Source of the DNA: Microcystis elabens FACHB-917 | GTDB lineage: Bacteria; Cyanobacteriota; Cyanobacteriia; PCC-6307; Cyanobiaceae | Length of the DNA stretch: 54,582 bases | Assembly: GCF_014698445.1 (NCBI RefSeq) | Contig: NZ_JACJSZ010000018.1 | Span: 1-54,582, forward strand | Direction: 5' to 3' | In this document: positions 7,842 to 16,882 of the stretch, one piece after another | How the letters are laid out: the number at the start of each line of letters is the position of its first letter | Position numbering within the stretch: position 1 is the first letter of the stretch | Notes under the pieces: generated by a model | The model's database searches: none | The model's input: the letters and a program-made list of their open reading frames with translations, nothing else | What the model was told of the DNA's origin: nothing | Program-made: the position numbers and the translations under genes

Positions 7842-9428
7842 ATGACGAAGGTTCTGGTCTCCGATCCCATCGACCAGGCGGGGATCGACATCCTCTCCCA
7901 GGTCGCCCAGGTGGACGTGCGCACGGGCCTGAGCCCGGAGCAGCTGGTGGCGTGCATCGGTGACTACGAGGGCCTGATGATCCGCTCCGGCACCCAGGCG
8001 ACCGCCGAGGTGATCGAGGCCGCGAGCCATCTCCGCATCATCGGCCGGGCCGGCGTGGGCGTCGACAACGTCGATGTGCCCGCCGCCACCCGCCGCGGCG
8101 TGATCGTTGTCAATTCGCCGGAGGGCAACACGATCGCCGCCGCCGAGCACGCCCTCGCGCTGATGCTCTCCCTGTCGCGGCACGTGCCCCACGCCCACGC
8201 CAGCACCATGGCCGGCGGCTGGGACCGCAAGACCTACGTGGGCAATGAGCTCTACAAGAAGACCCTCGGCGTGGTGGGCCTCGGCAAGATCGGCTCCCAC
8301 GTCGCCCGCGTCGCCCGCGCCCTGGGCATGGACGTGGCCGCCTACGACCCGTTCATCTCCGCCGAGCGCGCCCAGCTGCTGCAGGTGCGTCTGCTGCCCC
8401 TGCCCCAGCTGTTCGCCGAAGCCGACTACGTCAGCCTGCACCTGCCCCGCACACCGGACACCGAGAACCTGGTGAATGCGGCACTGCTGGCCACGATGAA
8501 ACCCACCGCCCGGCTGGTGAACTGCGCCCGCGGCGGTATCATCGACGAGCAGGCCCTGGCTGATGCGGTCGAGAACCGGGTCATCGCCGGTGCTGCCCTC
8601 GACGTCTACGCCAAGGAGCCGCTGGCGGCCGACTCCCCCCTGCGGCGGGTCAAGGAGCGGCTGATCCTCACCCCGCACCTGGGCGCGTCCACCGAGGAGG
8701 CCCAGGAGAACGTGGCTATCGACGTGGCCGAGCAGATCCGGGACGTGCTCCTCGGCCTGCCGGCCCGCAGCGCCGTCAACATCCCCGGCCTGACCCCCGA
8801 GGTGATGGAGCAGCTCAAGCCCCATCTGCAACTGGCGGAAACCCTGGGCCTGCTCCTGAGCCAGCTGGCCGGCGGCCAGATCAGCGAGCTGGAGGTGCGC
8901 CTGCAGGGCGAATTCGCCTCGCACCCGGCCCAGCCCCTGGTGGTGGCGGCCCTCAAGGGCATCCTCTCGGCCGCCCTCGGCGACAGCATCAACTACGTCA
9001 ACGCCACCCTGGAGGCCAAGGAGCGCGGCATCCACGTGCTCGAGGTGAAGGACGACGCCAGCCGCGACTTCGCCGGCGGTTCGCTGCAGCTGAGTTCCCG
9101 CAGCCCGCGGGGCAACCACAGCGTCACCGGCGCGGTCTTCACCGATGGCGAGCTGCGCATCACCACCATCGACGAGTTCCCGGTGAACGTGACGCCCAGC
9201 CGTCACATGCTGTTCACCCGTCACCGTGACATGCCCGGCATCATCGGCCAGCTGGGCTCCCTGCTCGGTGAGCACAACGTCAACATCGCCTCGATGCAGG
9301 TGGGGCGCCGCATCGTGCGGGGCGACGCCGTCATGGTGCTGAGCCTCGACGACCCGATCCCCCCCAGCCTGCTGGCGGTGATCCACGGCATCAACGGCAT
9401 CCAGGCCGCCCACCCGGTCACCCTCTGA
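7842..9428 (+). CDS. serA: D-3-phosphoglycerate dehydrogenase
   Basis: SerA oxidises 3-phosphoglycerate with NAD+ as the first step of serine synthesis. The 528-residue protein is the long form. Its NAD-binding domain carries LGVVGLGKIGSHVARVARAL (about residues 145-164), followed by catalytic-type arginine and histidine segments (NCARGGIIDE, then LTPHLGASTEEAQ). An intervening domain and a C-terminal ACT domain (MPGIIGQLGSLLGEHNVNIA) complete it. The start is ATG 7842; the frame is open far upstream, but only this start gives a sensible N-terminus (MTKVLVSDPIDQAGIDIL). Its stop TGA overlaps the prmA start, so the two are translationally coupled. Confidence 0.96.
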   Translation: MTKVLVSDPIDQAGIDILSQVAQVDVRTGLSPEQLVACIGDYEGLMIRSGTQATAEVIEAASHLRIIGRAGVGVDNVDVPAATRRGVIVVNSPEGNTIAAAEHALALMLSLSRHVPHAHASTMAGGWDRKTYVGNELYKKTLGVVGLGKIGSHVARVARALGMDVAAYDPFISAERAQLLQVRLLPLPQLFAEADYVSLHLPRTPDTENLVNAALLATMKPTARLVNCARGGIIDEQALADAVENRVIAGAALDVYAKEPLAADSPLRRVKERLILTPHLGASTEEAQENVAIDVAEQIRDVLLGLPARSAVNIPGLTPEVMEQLKPHLQLAETLGLLLSQLAGGQISELEVRLQGEFASHPAQPLVVAALKGILSAALGDSINYVNATLEAKERGIHVLEVKDDASRDFAGGSLQLSSRSPRGNHSVTGAVFTDGELRITTIDEFPVNVTPSRHMLFTRHRDMPGIIGQLGSLLGEHNVNIASMQVGRRIVRGDAVMVLSLDDPIPPSLLAVIHGINGIQAAHPVTL

Positions 9429-10369
9429 TGGGTCTGGTCTGGTGGCGGCTGGAGATGGCAGCCCCGGCCGAACTGGAGGAATCCCTGCTCTGGAAGCTGC
9501 CGCTCCTCGGCGTGCACCGGGTGGCGCTCCAGCACCCCCCCGAGGCGCCGGAGCAGCGTCAGCTGCTGGCCTGGCTGCCGGAGAGCGACTGGCCCGCCGA
9601 CGAGCGCCAGGAGCTGGAGCGGGCCCTGGCGCCACTGGGGGACCCCTTCCAGGTGGCGCTGCCACAGGTCCGCTGGCAACGGCAGGCCGATGAGGACTGG
9701 AGCCTGAGCTGGAAGAGCCACTGGCGTCCCGATCCGGTGGGGGAGCGGCTGCTGGTGCTGCCGGCCTGGCTGGAGGTGCCACCCGAGCAGGCCGGGCGGC
9801 TGGTGATCCGCATCGATCCGGGCAGCGCCTTCGGTACCGGCAGCCATCCCACCACCCGCCTCTGCCTGGAGGCGCTGGAGGCCCTCGCCGGCGAGCGGGA
9901 GCGGGCAGGACTGGGTCAGGGCCTGGGGGGGCTGCGGGTGGCCGATCTGGGCTGCGGCAGCGGCATCCTGGGCCTGGCCGCCCTGCGGCTGGGGGCGGCG
10001 AGCGTAGCCGCCGCCGACACCGACCCCCTGGCGGAGCGGGCCACCCGCCAGAACGCCGCCCTGAACGGCCTGGGCCCCTCGGTGCCGGCGGTCGCCACGG
10101 GCTCAGCCGAAGCCCTGGTGGCGCTGCTGGAGGGGCGTCCGGCGGATCTGCTGCTGTGCAACATCCTCGCGCCGGTGATCGAGGCCCTGATTCCCTGGTT
10201 CGAGCACCTGCTGAGCCCCGGCGGCATCGGCCTGCTCAGCGGCCTGCTGGTGGACCAGGCGCCAGGCCTGGAGCAGGATCTGGCGGCGGCGGGCTGGCGG
10301 GTGGAGGGGCGGGTCGAGCAGGACCGCTGGGGCCTGCTGCGGATCCGTTCGGCATCGGATGTTGCATAA
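9428..10369 (+). CDS. prmA: ribosomal protein L11 methyltransferase
   Basis: PrmA trimethylates lysines and the N-terminus of ribosomal protein L11 using SAM. The 313-residue protein has an N-terminal substrate-recognition domain and a SAM-binding domain with motif I VADLGCGSGILGLAALRLG and the downstream LLCNILAPVIEAL motif (the N-I/P-P-Y equivalent). Also present is the PrmA phrase DPGSAFGTGSHPTTRLCLEA. The start ATG shares a base with the serA stop (TGATG). Confidence 0.93.
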   Translation: MGLVWWRLEMAAPAELEESLLWKLPLLGVHRVALQHPPEAPEQRQLLAWLPESDWPADERQELERALAPLGDPFQVALPQVRWQRQADEDWSLSWKSHWRPDPVGERLLVLPAWLEVPPEQAGRLVIRIDPGSAFGTGSHPTTRLCLEALEALAGERERAGLGQGLGGLRVADLGCGSGILGLAALRLGAASVAAADTDPLAERATRQNAALNGLGPSVPAVATGSAEALVALLEGRPADLLLCNILAPVIEALIPWFEHLLSPGGIGLLSGLLVDQAPGLEQDLAAAGWRVEGRVEQDRWGLLRIRSASDVA

Positions 10370-10374
10370 GGCAC

Positions 10375-10430
10375 GCTGATCTGTGTCCTGGCTTTGATTG
10401 GGCTTCCCGGCCTGCGGGGCTCAGATCAGC
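10375..10430 (+). repeat. 9-bp inverted repeat upstream of petF
   Basis: GCTGATCTG at 10375-10383 is the exact reverse complement of CAGATCAGC at 10422-10430, with a 38-base spacer. It lies between the prmA stop and petF. It could be an operator, part of a long leader structure, or weak termination for serA-prmA; there is no T-tract after it, so a standard terminator is unlikely. Confidence 0.5.
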
Positions 10431-10449
10431 AGGAATGCCCCCTGTCGGA

Positions 10450-10471
10450 TGTAGGAAGGGCGGGTCCTACA
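10450..10471 (+). promoter_or_regulatory. hairpin in the petF leader
   Basis: TGTAGGA (10450-10456) pairs with TCCTACA (10465-10471) around an 8-base loop, about 40 bases before the petF ATG. It could form in the 5' UTR of the ferredoxin mRNA and influence stability or translation. This is an inference from base pairing only. Confidence 0.35.
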
Positions 10472-10511
10472 GGCCCTGGCTGCCGGGTGTCTGTGAGCTC
10501 CAATCTCTTCC

Positions 10512-10811
10512 ATGGCTTCCTACAAGGTCACCCTCGTCAATGAGAGCGAGGGCCTGAACAAGACCATCGAGGTTCCTGACGACCAGTACATCCTCGACGC
10601 CGCCGAAGAGCAGGGTATCGACCTGCCCTACTCCTGCCGCGCCGGCGCCTGCTCCACCTGCGCCGGCAAGCTCACCTCCGGCACCGTCGACCAGTCGGAT
10701 CAGAGCTTCCTCGACGACGACCAGATCGAGGCCGGCTTCGTCCTCACCTGCGTCGCCTACCCCACCTCCGACTGCACCATCAAGACCCACACCGAAGAAG
10801 AGCTCTACTGA
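10512..10811 (+). CDS. petF: plant-type [2Fe-2S] ferredoxin
   Basis: Soluble photosynthetic ferredoxin, the electron acceptor of photosystem I and donor to FNR, nitrite reductase and others. The 99-residue protein has the four cluster cysteines in the pattern [15 protein letters not shown] (C-x4-C-x2-C) plus FVLTCVAYP for the fourth. It is strongly acidic, as expected. It is monocistronic: an inverted repeat and a leader hairpin lie upstream and a strong terminator lies 55 bp after the stop. Confidence 0.97.
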   Translation: MASYKVTLVNESEGLNKTIEVPDDQYILDAAEEQGIDLPYSCRAGACSTCAGKLTSGTVDQSDQSFLDDDQIEAGFVLTCVAYPTSDCTIKTHTEEELY

Positions 10812-10866
10812 GCTCCTCGACGGGCGGCCCGGTTGGATCGCCCCCTTGAACCCCGCGTTCTTCTCC

Positions 10867-10889
10867 GCCACCCTCAGGGGTGGCTTTTT
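10867..10889 (+). terminator. Rho-independent terminator of petF
   Basis: GCCACCC (10867-10873), loop TCAG, GGGTGGC (10878-10884), then five T residues. This is a perfect 7-bp GC-rich stem with a U-tract on the petF strand. The next plus-strand gene appears to start at 10891, one base after the T-tract. Confidence 0.9.
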
Positions 10890-10890
10890 C

Positions 10891-11268
10891 ATGGCACTTC
10901 AGGTGGACACCGTGCTGGCCTCCGGCAGCGAGCATCCCAGTCCCGGCGGCCAGTACAGCTACCGGGTCCTGGGGCCCTGCTGCCGCCTGTTCGATCGGGA
11001 GGAGCTCCCCTGGCCCTGCTGCCGCCTGGCCTGGCGCAGCAAGGAGCCCAGCTGGCGGCGCATCGGCCGCCGCTTCGTGCCCGACCTGGCCGCCCGCCGC
11101 TGCCCCTCCTACGCCGTGGAGCTGCTGCAGCCGGGGGCCCGCCCCACCCGCACCGTGATCACCCTGTTCCCCCAGCGCCTGGCTCCCGCCCTGCAGGAGT
11201 GGTGGTACAGCAAGCTGCCGGGGTCGCTGGAGGCCGGCAACCTGGCCCCGCCATCGCCGGCCCCCTGA
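10891..11268 (+). CDS. conserved hypothetical protein
   Basis: A 125-residue soluble protein with no family I can name. It is rich in Arg, Trp and Cys in its first half (GPCCRLFDREELPWPCCRLAW contains two CC pairs). It then has RIGRRFVPDLAARRCPSYAVELL and ends in a Pro/Ala tail. The ATG at 10891 sits directly after the petF terminator, so it has no ordinary ribosome-binding site; the frame also has a start at 10846 inside the terminator region. It converges on psbV. Confidence 0.55.
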   Translation: MALQVDTVLASGSEHPSPGGQYSYRVLGPCCRLFDREELPWPCCRLAWRSKEPSWRRIGRRFVPDLAARRCPSYAVELLQPGARPTRTVITLFPQRLAPALQEWWYSKLPGSLEAGNLAPPSPAP

Positions 11269-11310
11269 GGCGCCCGGCCCGGTCCCCCCAGGCGCGGCGC
11301 GTCCAGGCAC

Positions 11311-11339
11311 AAAAAACCGGCCGGCACGGGGCCGGCCGG
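11311..11339 (-). terminator. Rho-independent terminator of psbV
   Basis: On the minus strand CCGGCCGGC pairs perfectly with GCCGGCCGG around a 5-base loop and is followed by six T residues (A-tract 11311-11316 on the plus strand). It lies 18 bp after the psbV stop. Confidence 0.93.
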
Positions 11340-11357
11340 AGCGGTTGCGTCGGGCGA

Positions 11358-11900
11358 TCAGAAGTAGATCTTGCCGCCGCCCCACTGGACACCCTGGACC
11401 TTGGGGGCCACCAGGATGTAGCCGGCGATCAGGCGCAGGTCCTCGTCGTCCAGATCGCGCATCTTCACGAACACGTCGCTGCTGCGCAGGCTGGGATGCA
11501 CGTCGGCGATGCTGTATTCCCCGTCGTAGGAGGTGGGGTCCTTCATGTAGTCGACCAGGGCCTCCACCGAATCCCGGGCCGGGGTGGCCAGGGCGAGGGT
11601 CTCGGGATCGAGGCCGACGTTCTGGTTGGTCTTGGTGATCCCGCCGGCGTGGCAGGTGCCGCAGCTTTCGTTGAAGAGCTTGCGGCCGGTCTTGACCTCC
11701 TTCTCGCTGAAGGTCACCAGGGTGCCGTCGGGGGAGACCGGCACGGTGAGGTCCTCGGCGCTCCACTGGGCCGCGGCCGCAGGGCCGGCGAAGCAGACCA
11801 GCAGGGCCAGGGGCAGGATCAGCAGCGTCCGGACGAGACCGCGGAACGCGGTGCCGAGGGCCGTGGCGGGGCGGGCGGCGGAGCGAAGGAGGGGGGCCAT
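11358..11900 (-). CDS. psbV: cytochrome c-550 of photosystem II
   Basis: PsbV is an extrinsic lumenal subunit that stabilises the oxygen-evolving complex of photosystem II. The 180-residue precursor has a signal peptide ending near PAAAAQ (hydrophobic core LLILPLALLVCFAG), the single haem site CGTCHAGG, and family phrases NQNVGLDPETLALATPARD, VEALVDYMKDPTSYDGE and the C-terminal WGGGKIYF. I use ATG 11900; the frame also has a GTG at 11951, but the resulting extra 17 residues look unlike a signal peptide. A strong terminator follows. Confidence 0.95.
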   Translation of the reverse strand: MAPLLRSAARPATALGTAFRGLVRTLLILPLALLVCFAGPAAAAQWSAEDLTVPVSPDGTLVTFSEKEVKTGRKLFNESCGTCHAGGITKTNQNVGLDPETLALATPARDSVEALVDYMKDPTSYDGEYSIADVHPSLRSSDVFVKMRDLDDEDLRLIAGYILVAPKVQGVQWGGGKIYF

Positions 11901-11996
11901 GGGAGAAGCCGGCGGAAGGGCGGTCGGACCGCAACTGAGACCTTGTATCACGGGCGACGGGTCCCCCGGAGCGGAATCACGCGAACTGTTGCAGGC

Positions 11997-12944
11997 TCAG
12001 CCCGCCGTCCCCACCGAGAGGCTGAGGAAGTCCCTGGCCACCACCGTCTCGGGGAAGATCGCCCGGGCCTCCGCCACCAGATCGTCGGGAGTCATGGGAT
12101 TCCCCGCCAAGTAGCGGGGGCTCAGATGGGTGAGCACCAGCTGCTTGACCCCTGCCTCCAGGGCGGTCTGGGCGGCCATCGTGCTGGTGGAGTGCTGGCG
12201 GGCGATGGCCAGGTCCGCCTCGCCGTGGGAGAAGGTGGACTCGTGGATCAGCAGGTCGGCGCCGCGGGCCAGGGCCACCGCCGCCTCGCTGAACACGGTG
12301 TCGGTGCAGTAAACGACGCTGCAGCCGGGCCGGGGCGGCCCGCACAGGGCCTCGCCACGGATCACCCGGCCGTCGTCGAGGGTGACGCTGCGGCCGGACT
12401 TGAGCTCGGCGTAGACCGGCCCGGGGGGAATGCCCAGGGCCCTGGCCCGCTCCACGTCGAAGCGGCCGGGCCGCGGCTTCTGGTCCACCCGGTAGGCGTA
12501 GGCCGGCACCCGGTGGGTGAGAGCGGTGCAGCGCACCGTGAGGTCGTCGTCATCGAGCACCAGGGTGCCGCGGGCGGCGGCCTCCTTCACCCGGTGGGTG
12601 CGCAGGGGGTAGCCGATGCGGGTCGAGGAGGTGCGCATCACCCCCTCCAGGTAGTCGCGCAGCGGGTCCGGTCCGTAGAGATCGATGCCGGCGCAGCTGC
12701 CCGCCAGCCCCAGGCTGGCCAGCAGCCCCGGCAGACCGAAGACGTGGTCGCCGTGCATGTGGGTGACGAAGATCCGGCGCAGCTGGGACACCCGCAGATC
12801 GCTGCGCAGGAACTGGTGCTGGGTTCCCTCGCCGCAGTCGAACAGCCACAGTTCAGCCCGCTGCGGCAGCCGCAGGGCGACGGCGGAGACGTTGCGGGAG
12901 CGGGTGGGAACGCCGGAGCTGGTTCCCAGGAAGGTGACCTGCAC
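11997..12944 (-). CDS. rnz: ribonuclease Z (tRNA 3' endonuclease)
   Basis: RNase Z removes 3' trailers from tRNA precursors. This fits a genome where tRNA-Val lacks an encoded CCA. The 315-residue protein is a metallo-beta-lactamase fold with N-terminal [16 protein letters not shown], the zinc motif [15 protein letters not shown] (HxHxDH), a second ligand region [10 protein letters not shown] and a late LTHLSPRY motif. Length and motif spacing are typical. It starts at ATG 12944 and is transcribed alone on the minus strand. Confidence 0.95.
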   Translation of the reverse strand: MQVTFLGTSSGVPTRSRNVSAVALRLPQRAELWLFDCGEGTQHQFLRSDLRVSQLRRIFVTHMHGDHVFGLPGLLASLGLAGSCAGIDLYGPDPLRDYLEGVMRTSSTRIGYPLRTHRVKEAAARGTLVLDDDDLTVRCTALTHRVPAYAYRVDQKPRPGRFDVERARALGIPPGPVYAELKSGRSVTLDDGRVIRGEALCGPPRPGCSVVYCTDTVFSEAAVALARGADLLIHESTFSHGEADLAIARQHSTSTMAAQTALEAGVKQLVLTHLSPRYLAGNPMTPDDLVAEARAIFPETVVARDFLSLSVGTAG

Positions 12945-13043
12945 ACCCCGGCGGCCTCAGCTCGCATGCTGCCACGCCGCCGACCACGCCGCCGGCCGGA
13001 TCACCGTCCGGCACCATGGCCCCGGCCGATGGCCCCCTCCAGA

Positions 13044-14372
13044 ATGGGCCGTTGTCGCTCGCCTGCACCCGTGACCCTCCTCCGTCCCGGCTGGCGCGCC
13101 GGCCTCTCGCTGGCCCTGCTCCCTGCCGCCGTCGCTGCGCCGCTGTCCACCGAGGCACGGGCACCGGCTCCCGTGGTGCGGGTGCTGCTGCAGGAGGCCC
13201 CCAGCCTCGAACTGCAGGCCGGCGGCGGTGTCCTGCGGCTCGGCGACGGCACGGGGCACACCCTGGTGGAGCTGGGCCCGGGGGCACGGCTGCAGCTGGT
13301 GCGCAGCGGCCCGACCCTGGAGGCCCGGCTGGAGGGACCCGGCGGACCACCCCGGCGCGTGGCGCTGCCGTCGGGACAGGCCTGGATCGATCCCGCCCCG
13401 GGGCGGGGGGAGGGCGGCGAGGCCCTGCTGACCCTGCAGCAGCGCCGCTACCGCGGCCGGCTGCTGGTGCGCAGCGAGGGCGACCGCCTGCAGGCCATCA
13501 ACCTGATCGATGTCGAGAGCTACCTGCCCAGCGTGGTGGGCAGCGAGATGCCGGCCAGCTGGCCGCTGGCGGCCCTGCGGGCCCAGGCGGTGGCGGCCCG
13601 CACCTATGCCCTGCGCCAGCGCCGACCGGCGCAGCCCTTCGACCTCAAGGCCACCGTGGCTAGCCAGGTCTACAAGGGGGTGGAGGCCGAAGCCGACTCC
13701 ACCCGAGAGGCGGTGCGCAGCACCCGCTCCCAGGTGCTGGTGCACGGCTCCTCCCTGATCAACGCCGTTTTCCACAGCAGCAGTGGCGGTCTCACGGAGA
13801 ACAGCGGCGAGATCTGGCGCCAGCAGCTGCCTTACCTGGTGAGCGTGCCCGATTACGACCAGGCCAGCCCGGTCCACGCCTGGCAGCTGCGCATCGAGCC
13901 CGACCAGCTGGCCCGGGCCTTCCGAGAGATCGACGGCGCCTTCCGCATCGAGGTGCTGTCCACCACCAGCTCCGGACGCATCCGCCAGGCCCGGGTGACG
14001 GGCCCCGGGGGCTCACTGGTGCTGTCCGGCGCCGAGCTGCGGCAGCGGCTGGGCCTGCGCAGCACCCTGGCCCGGTTCGACTTCGAGGCATCGCCCCAGG
14101 CCGTCCCCTTCCCGCCCCCCCTGCCCTCCCTGGAGGGCGCCTTCACCGCCGAGGGGATCCGCTCGCTGGCCTCCGGCCTGGTTCAGGCCCCCTGGCCGAT
14201 CCCCCGGCCGCCGGCGGCGCCGACCCTGCTGGTCAGTGGCCGGGGCTACGGCCATGGGGTGGGCATGAGCCAATGGGGGGCCTACGCCCTGGCCCTGCGC
14301 GGCGAGGACTACCGGCGGATCCTCCAGCACTACTACCAGGGGGCCCGGATCCAGCCCTATTCCTCCCTTTGA
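13044..14372 (+). CDS. SpoIID/LytB domain protein (putative cell-wall amidase enhancer)
   Basis: A 442-residue secreted protein with a hydrophobic N-terminal segment (LSLALLPAAVAAPL) suggestive of a signal peptide. The central SpoIID domain contains LQAINLIDVESYLPSVVGSE, then MPASWPLAALRAQAVAARTYA, and the C-terminus has GYGHGVGMSQWGAYALA. SpoIID proteins are lytic transglycosylases that act on denuded glycan strands; the VVGSEMP catalytic-Glu context is conserved. The start is uncertain between ATG 13044 and GTG 13071. It is followed closely by a nagB-like gene in the same direction, compatible with amino-sugar or wall turnover. Confidence 0.85.
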   Translation: MGRCRSPAPVTLLRPGWRAGLSLALLPAAVAAPLSTEARAPAPVVRVLLQEAPSLELQAGGGVLRLGDGTGHTLVELGPGARLQLVRSGPTLEARLEGPGGPPRRVALPSGQAWIDPAPGRGEGGEALLTLQQRRYRGRLLVRSEGDRLQAINLIDVESYLPSVVGSEMPASWPLAALRAQAVAARTYALRQRRPAQPFDLKATVASQVYKGVEAEADSTREAVRSTRSQVLVHGSSLINAVFHSSSGGLTENSGEIWRQQLPYLVSVPDYDQASPVHAWQLRIEPDQLARAFREIDGAFRIEVLSTTSSGRIRQARVTGPGGSLVLSGAELRQRLGLRSTLARFDFEASPQAVPFPPPLPSLEGAFTAEGIRSLASGLVQAPWPIPRPPAAPTLLVSGRGYGHGVGMSQWGAYALALRGEDYRRILQHYYQGARIQPYSSL

Positions 14373-14410
14373 GGCGTGATGCCGGCGGCAGCCCGGCCGG
14401 CTCCGCCATC

Positions 14411-15142
14411 GTGCCGGTGGTGCTGGCCGATGTGGCCGCCGTGGCCGAGCGGGTGGCGGCCCTGCTGCTGGCCGACCGCCTGAAGCCGACCCTTCCCCTG
14501 GGGCTGGCGACCGGACGCACCATGGAGCCCGTCTATGGTGCCCTGGTTCGGCGGCTGGGGCGCCTGGAGCCCGCCCTGAGCACCAGGGTGCGGGCCGGCT
14601 GGAGCAGCTTCAACCTTGACGAGTACCTGGGGCTGGGGCCGCAGGATCCCTCCTCCTTCGCCGCCACCATGGCCCGCCAGCTGGTGGAGCCCCTCGGCCT
14701 CGAGCCCGGCCGGGTGCGGCTCCCCGATGGCCGGGCCGTCGATCCCGACGGCGAAGCGCGTCGCTACGGCGCCGCGGTGGCCGCCGCCGGTGGCATCGGC
14801 CTGCAGCTTCTGGGGCTGGGTCTCAACGGCCACGTGGGTTTCAACGAACCCCCCGCGGGGGCGGCCGAGGCCTGTCGCTGCGTCGCCCTCAGCGACCCCA
14901 CCCGCCGCCAGAACGCCGGCGCCTTCGGCGGCGATCCCGGCGCCGTTCCCCGGCGGGCCATCACCCTGGGGATGGCCGAGATCCTCGCGGCCCGCCGGGT
15001 GCTGCTGGTGGTGACGGGCGGCGCGAAGGCGGCGGTGCTGCGCCGCACCCTGCGGGAGCCCCCCACGCCGGAGCTGCCCGCCAGCTGGCTGCAGCACCAC
15101 CGGGCCCTCACCGTGATCGCCGACGCCGAGGCCATGGGCTGA
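14411..15142 (+). CDS. nagB: glucosamine-6-phosphate deaminase-like protein
   Basis: Converts glucosamine-6-phosphate to fructose-6-phosphate and ammonia in the family. The 243-residue protein has LGLATGRTMEPVYGALV at the phosphate-binding end, FNLDEYLGL with the catalytic Asp/Glu, LGLGLNGHVGFNEPP with the catalytic His, and ITLGMAEILAARRVLLVVTGG at the C-terminal side. I use GTG 14411; a TTG at 14369 overlapping the end of the upstream gene is possible. It is slightly shorter than the E. coli enzyme and lacks obvious allosteric-site sequence, as in other monomeric types. Confidence 0.85.
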   Translation: MPVVLADVAAVAERVAALLLADRLKPTLPLGLATGRTMEPVYGALVRRLGRLEPALSTRVRAGWSSFNLDEYLGLGPQDPSSFAATMARQLVEPLGLEPGRVRLPDGRAVDPDGEARRYGAAVAAAGGIGLQLLGLGLNGHVGFNEPPAGAAEACRCVALSDPTRRQNAGAFGGDPGAVPRRAITLGMAEILAARRVLLVVTGGAKAAVLRRTLREPPTPELPASWLQHHRALTVIADAEAMG

Positions 15143-15151
15143 ACGTCTGCC

Positions 15152-15928
15152 TCAGCCGGGCAGGACCGCCTCCATCAAGGCGTCATCGGCCTCGAGATTG
15201 CTGGTGACGCTGCGCACGTCATCGAGATCCTCGAGCACATCCAGCATGCGCAGGCAGGCGGCCAGCACCGCGGCGTCCTCGAGGCGGCAGGGCAGGGAGG
15301 CGATCCAGCGGTGCTCCCAGCCGGCCAGGGGCAGCTGCAGGTCCCGGAGACCGTCCTGGAGGGCTTCGAGGTCGGCATAGGCCCCGAACACATCGACGCC
15401 CTCGGCATCGATCGCATAGCCGGCCGCCGCCGGCCCACCCCGCTCCTCCAGGGACAGCAGGTCCTCCAGCAGGCGCTCCTCGTCGGCGCCAGGAAGGGCC
15501 AGCCGCACCACGGATCGCTGTTCGAACAGGTAGCTGACGCAGCCGGTCTCACCCAGGTTGCCGCCGTGCTTGCCGAAGGCCAGCCGCAGGTCGGCCGCGG
15601 TGCGGTTGCGATTGTCGGTGAGGGCCTCGATCAGCACGGCCACGCCCCCCGGGCCGTACCCCTCGTAGCGCACCGCCTCGAACAGGTCGGCCCCACCCCC
15701 GCCCTGGCCGCTGCCCTTGGCCACGGCCCGCTCGATGTTGGCGTTGGGGAGCCCCGCCACCTTGGCCTTCTCGATGGCGGTGCGGAGCTGGAAGTTGCCG
15801 GCCGGATCGGCGCCGCCGCGGGCCGCCACCGTGATCTCCCGCCCCAGTCGGGTGAACAGCGCCCCCCGCCGGGCGTCCACCACCGCCTTGGTGCGCTTGA
15901 TCTGGGCCCATTTGCTGTGGCCGGCCAT
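15152..15928 (-). CDS. YebC/PmpR family protein
   Basis: The 258-residue protein opens with [20 protein letters not shown] and carries the [19 protein letters not shown] and [19 protein letters not shown] phrases of the YebC/PmpR family. Members were named transcriptional regulators, and some act in translation of proline stretches. Length is normal (about 245-260). It is 18 bp downstream of truB on the same strand, so the two are probably one transcript. Confidence 0.95.
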   Translation of the reverse strand: MAGHSKWAQIKRTKAVVDARRGALFTRLGREITVAARGGADPAGNFQLRTAIEKAKVAGLPNANIERAVAKGSGQGGGGADLFEAVRYEGYGPGGVAVLIEALTDNRNRTAADLRLAFGKHGGNLGETGCVSYLFEQRSVVRLALPGADEERLLEDLLSLEERGGPAAAGYAIDAEGVDVFGAYADLEALQDGLRDLQLPLAGWEHRWIASLPCRLEDAAVLAACLRMLDVLEDLDDVRSVTSNLEADDALMEAVLPG

Positions 15929-15946
15929 CGCGGGGTCGCAGGGGGG

Positions 15947-16870
15947 TCAGCCGGCGGCGTCGAAGACCAGCCGGGGCAGGAGCAGGCCCTTGCCGTCGGC
16001 ACGGGCGATACCCGCCAGATTGCCATCCGGGGTGAGCACGGCGACCGCCCCTTCGGGCAACTGGTCCACGGTACGGGGCAGGGAACGGCCGCAGCGCCAC
16101 GGGGACAGCTGGGTCGGATCAAGGCGCTGGCGCGGCAGGTCCACCAGCACCTCGAGGGGATCCAGCAGCGGGGGGAGGGGGCCGCACGCCAGCCGCTCCA
16201 TGGAAATGGCCTGGTGCAGCCCGAACCCGAGGGCGGCGGTGCGGCGCAGACGGGCCAGGGCGCCGCCGCAGCCGAGAGCGTCCCCCAGATCCCTTGCCAG
16301 GGCCCGCACGTAGGTGCCGGCGGAACAGCGCAGCTCCAGCTCCAGGCGGCCCGTCCCGGCGTCCCAGCCCAGCAGGTCGAGGCCATGGATCCGGACGGGC
16401 CGCGCCGCCAGCGCCGGCTGCTCCCCCGCCCGGACCCGGGCGTAGGCCCGCTGGCCGCCCACATGCACGGCGGAGACCTGGGGAGGCACCTGGAGGATCT
16501 CGCCGCGGAAGCGCTCCAGGGCCCGCTCCAGGGCGACGGGGTCGAGGGGCGGAACGGCCGAGCGCTCGATCACCTCTCCCTCGAGGTCGTCGGTGCCGGT
16601 GCGCACCCCCAGCTGGATGGTGCCGCGGTAGGTCTTGTCACCGGGCAGGTACGGCAGCAATCGGGTGGCCGGCCCGAGGGCGATCGGCAGCACGCCGGTG
16701 ACCGCCGGATCGAGGGTGCCGCCGTGGCCCACCCGCCGCAGGCCATAGGCCCGCCTCACCCTGGCGACGCCGTCGTGGGAGGTCAGGCCGGCGGGCTTGT
16801 CGAGCACCAGGAATCCGCAGCCGTGGCGCGACGGAGGGGACGGCGGCAGCCTGGAGGGACCTTCTCCCAT
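15947..16870 (-). CDS. truB: tRNA pseudouridine-55 synthase
   Basis: TruB makes pseudouridine at position 55 of the T-loop of tRNA. The 307-residue protein has GFLVLDKPAGLTSHDGVARV, the catalytic Asp in GHGGTLDPAVTGVLPIALG, the KTYRGTIQLGVRTGTDD segment and ELRCSAGTYVRALARDLG. The start is ATG 16870; the frame continues upstream but the family N-terminus begins here. The start lies only 12 bp from the divergent start of the transporter gene. Confidence 0.95.
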   Translation of the reverse strand: MGEGPSRLPPSPPSRHGCGFLVLDKPAGLTSHDGVARVRRAYGLRRVGHGGTLDPAVTGVLPIALGPATRLLPYLPGDKTYRGTIQLGVRTGTDDLEGEVIERSAVPPLDPVALERALERFRGEILQVPPQVSAVHVGGQRAYARVRAGEQPALAARPVRIHGLDLLGWDAGTGRLELELRCSAGTYVRALARDLGDALGCGGALARLRRTAALGFGLHQAISMERLACGPLPPLLDPLEVLVDLPRQRLDPTQLSPWRCGRSLPRTVDQLPEGAVAVLTPDGNLAGIARADGKGLLLPRLVFDAAG

Positions 16871-16882
16871 GCTCAGGCGCCG

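Noticed and set aside
6468-9428. A 986-residue plus-strand open frame ending in serA
   Set aside because: The first 458 residues are antisense to the S4-domain and unnamed membrane genes; serA begins at ATG 7842.
10833-14372. A 1,179-residue plus-strand open frame
   Set aside because: Only the C-terminal part (from about 13044) is a real protein; the rest is antisense to psbV and rnz and has no family resemblance.
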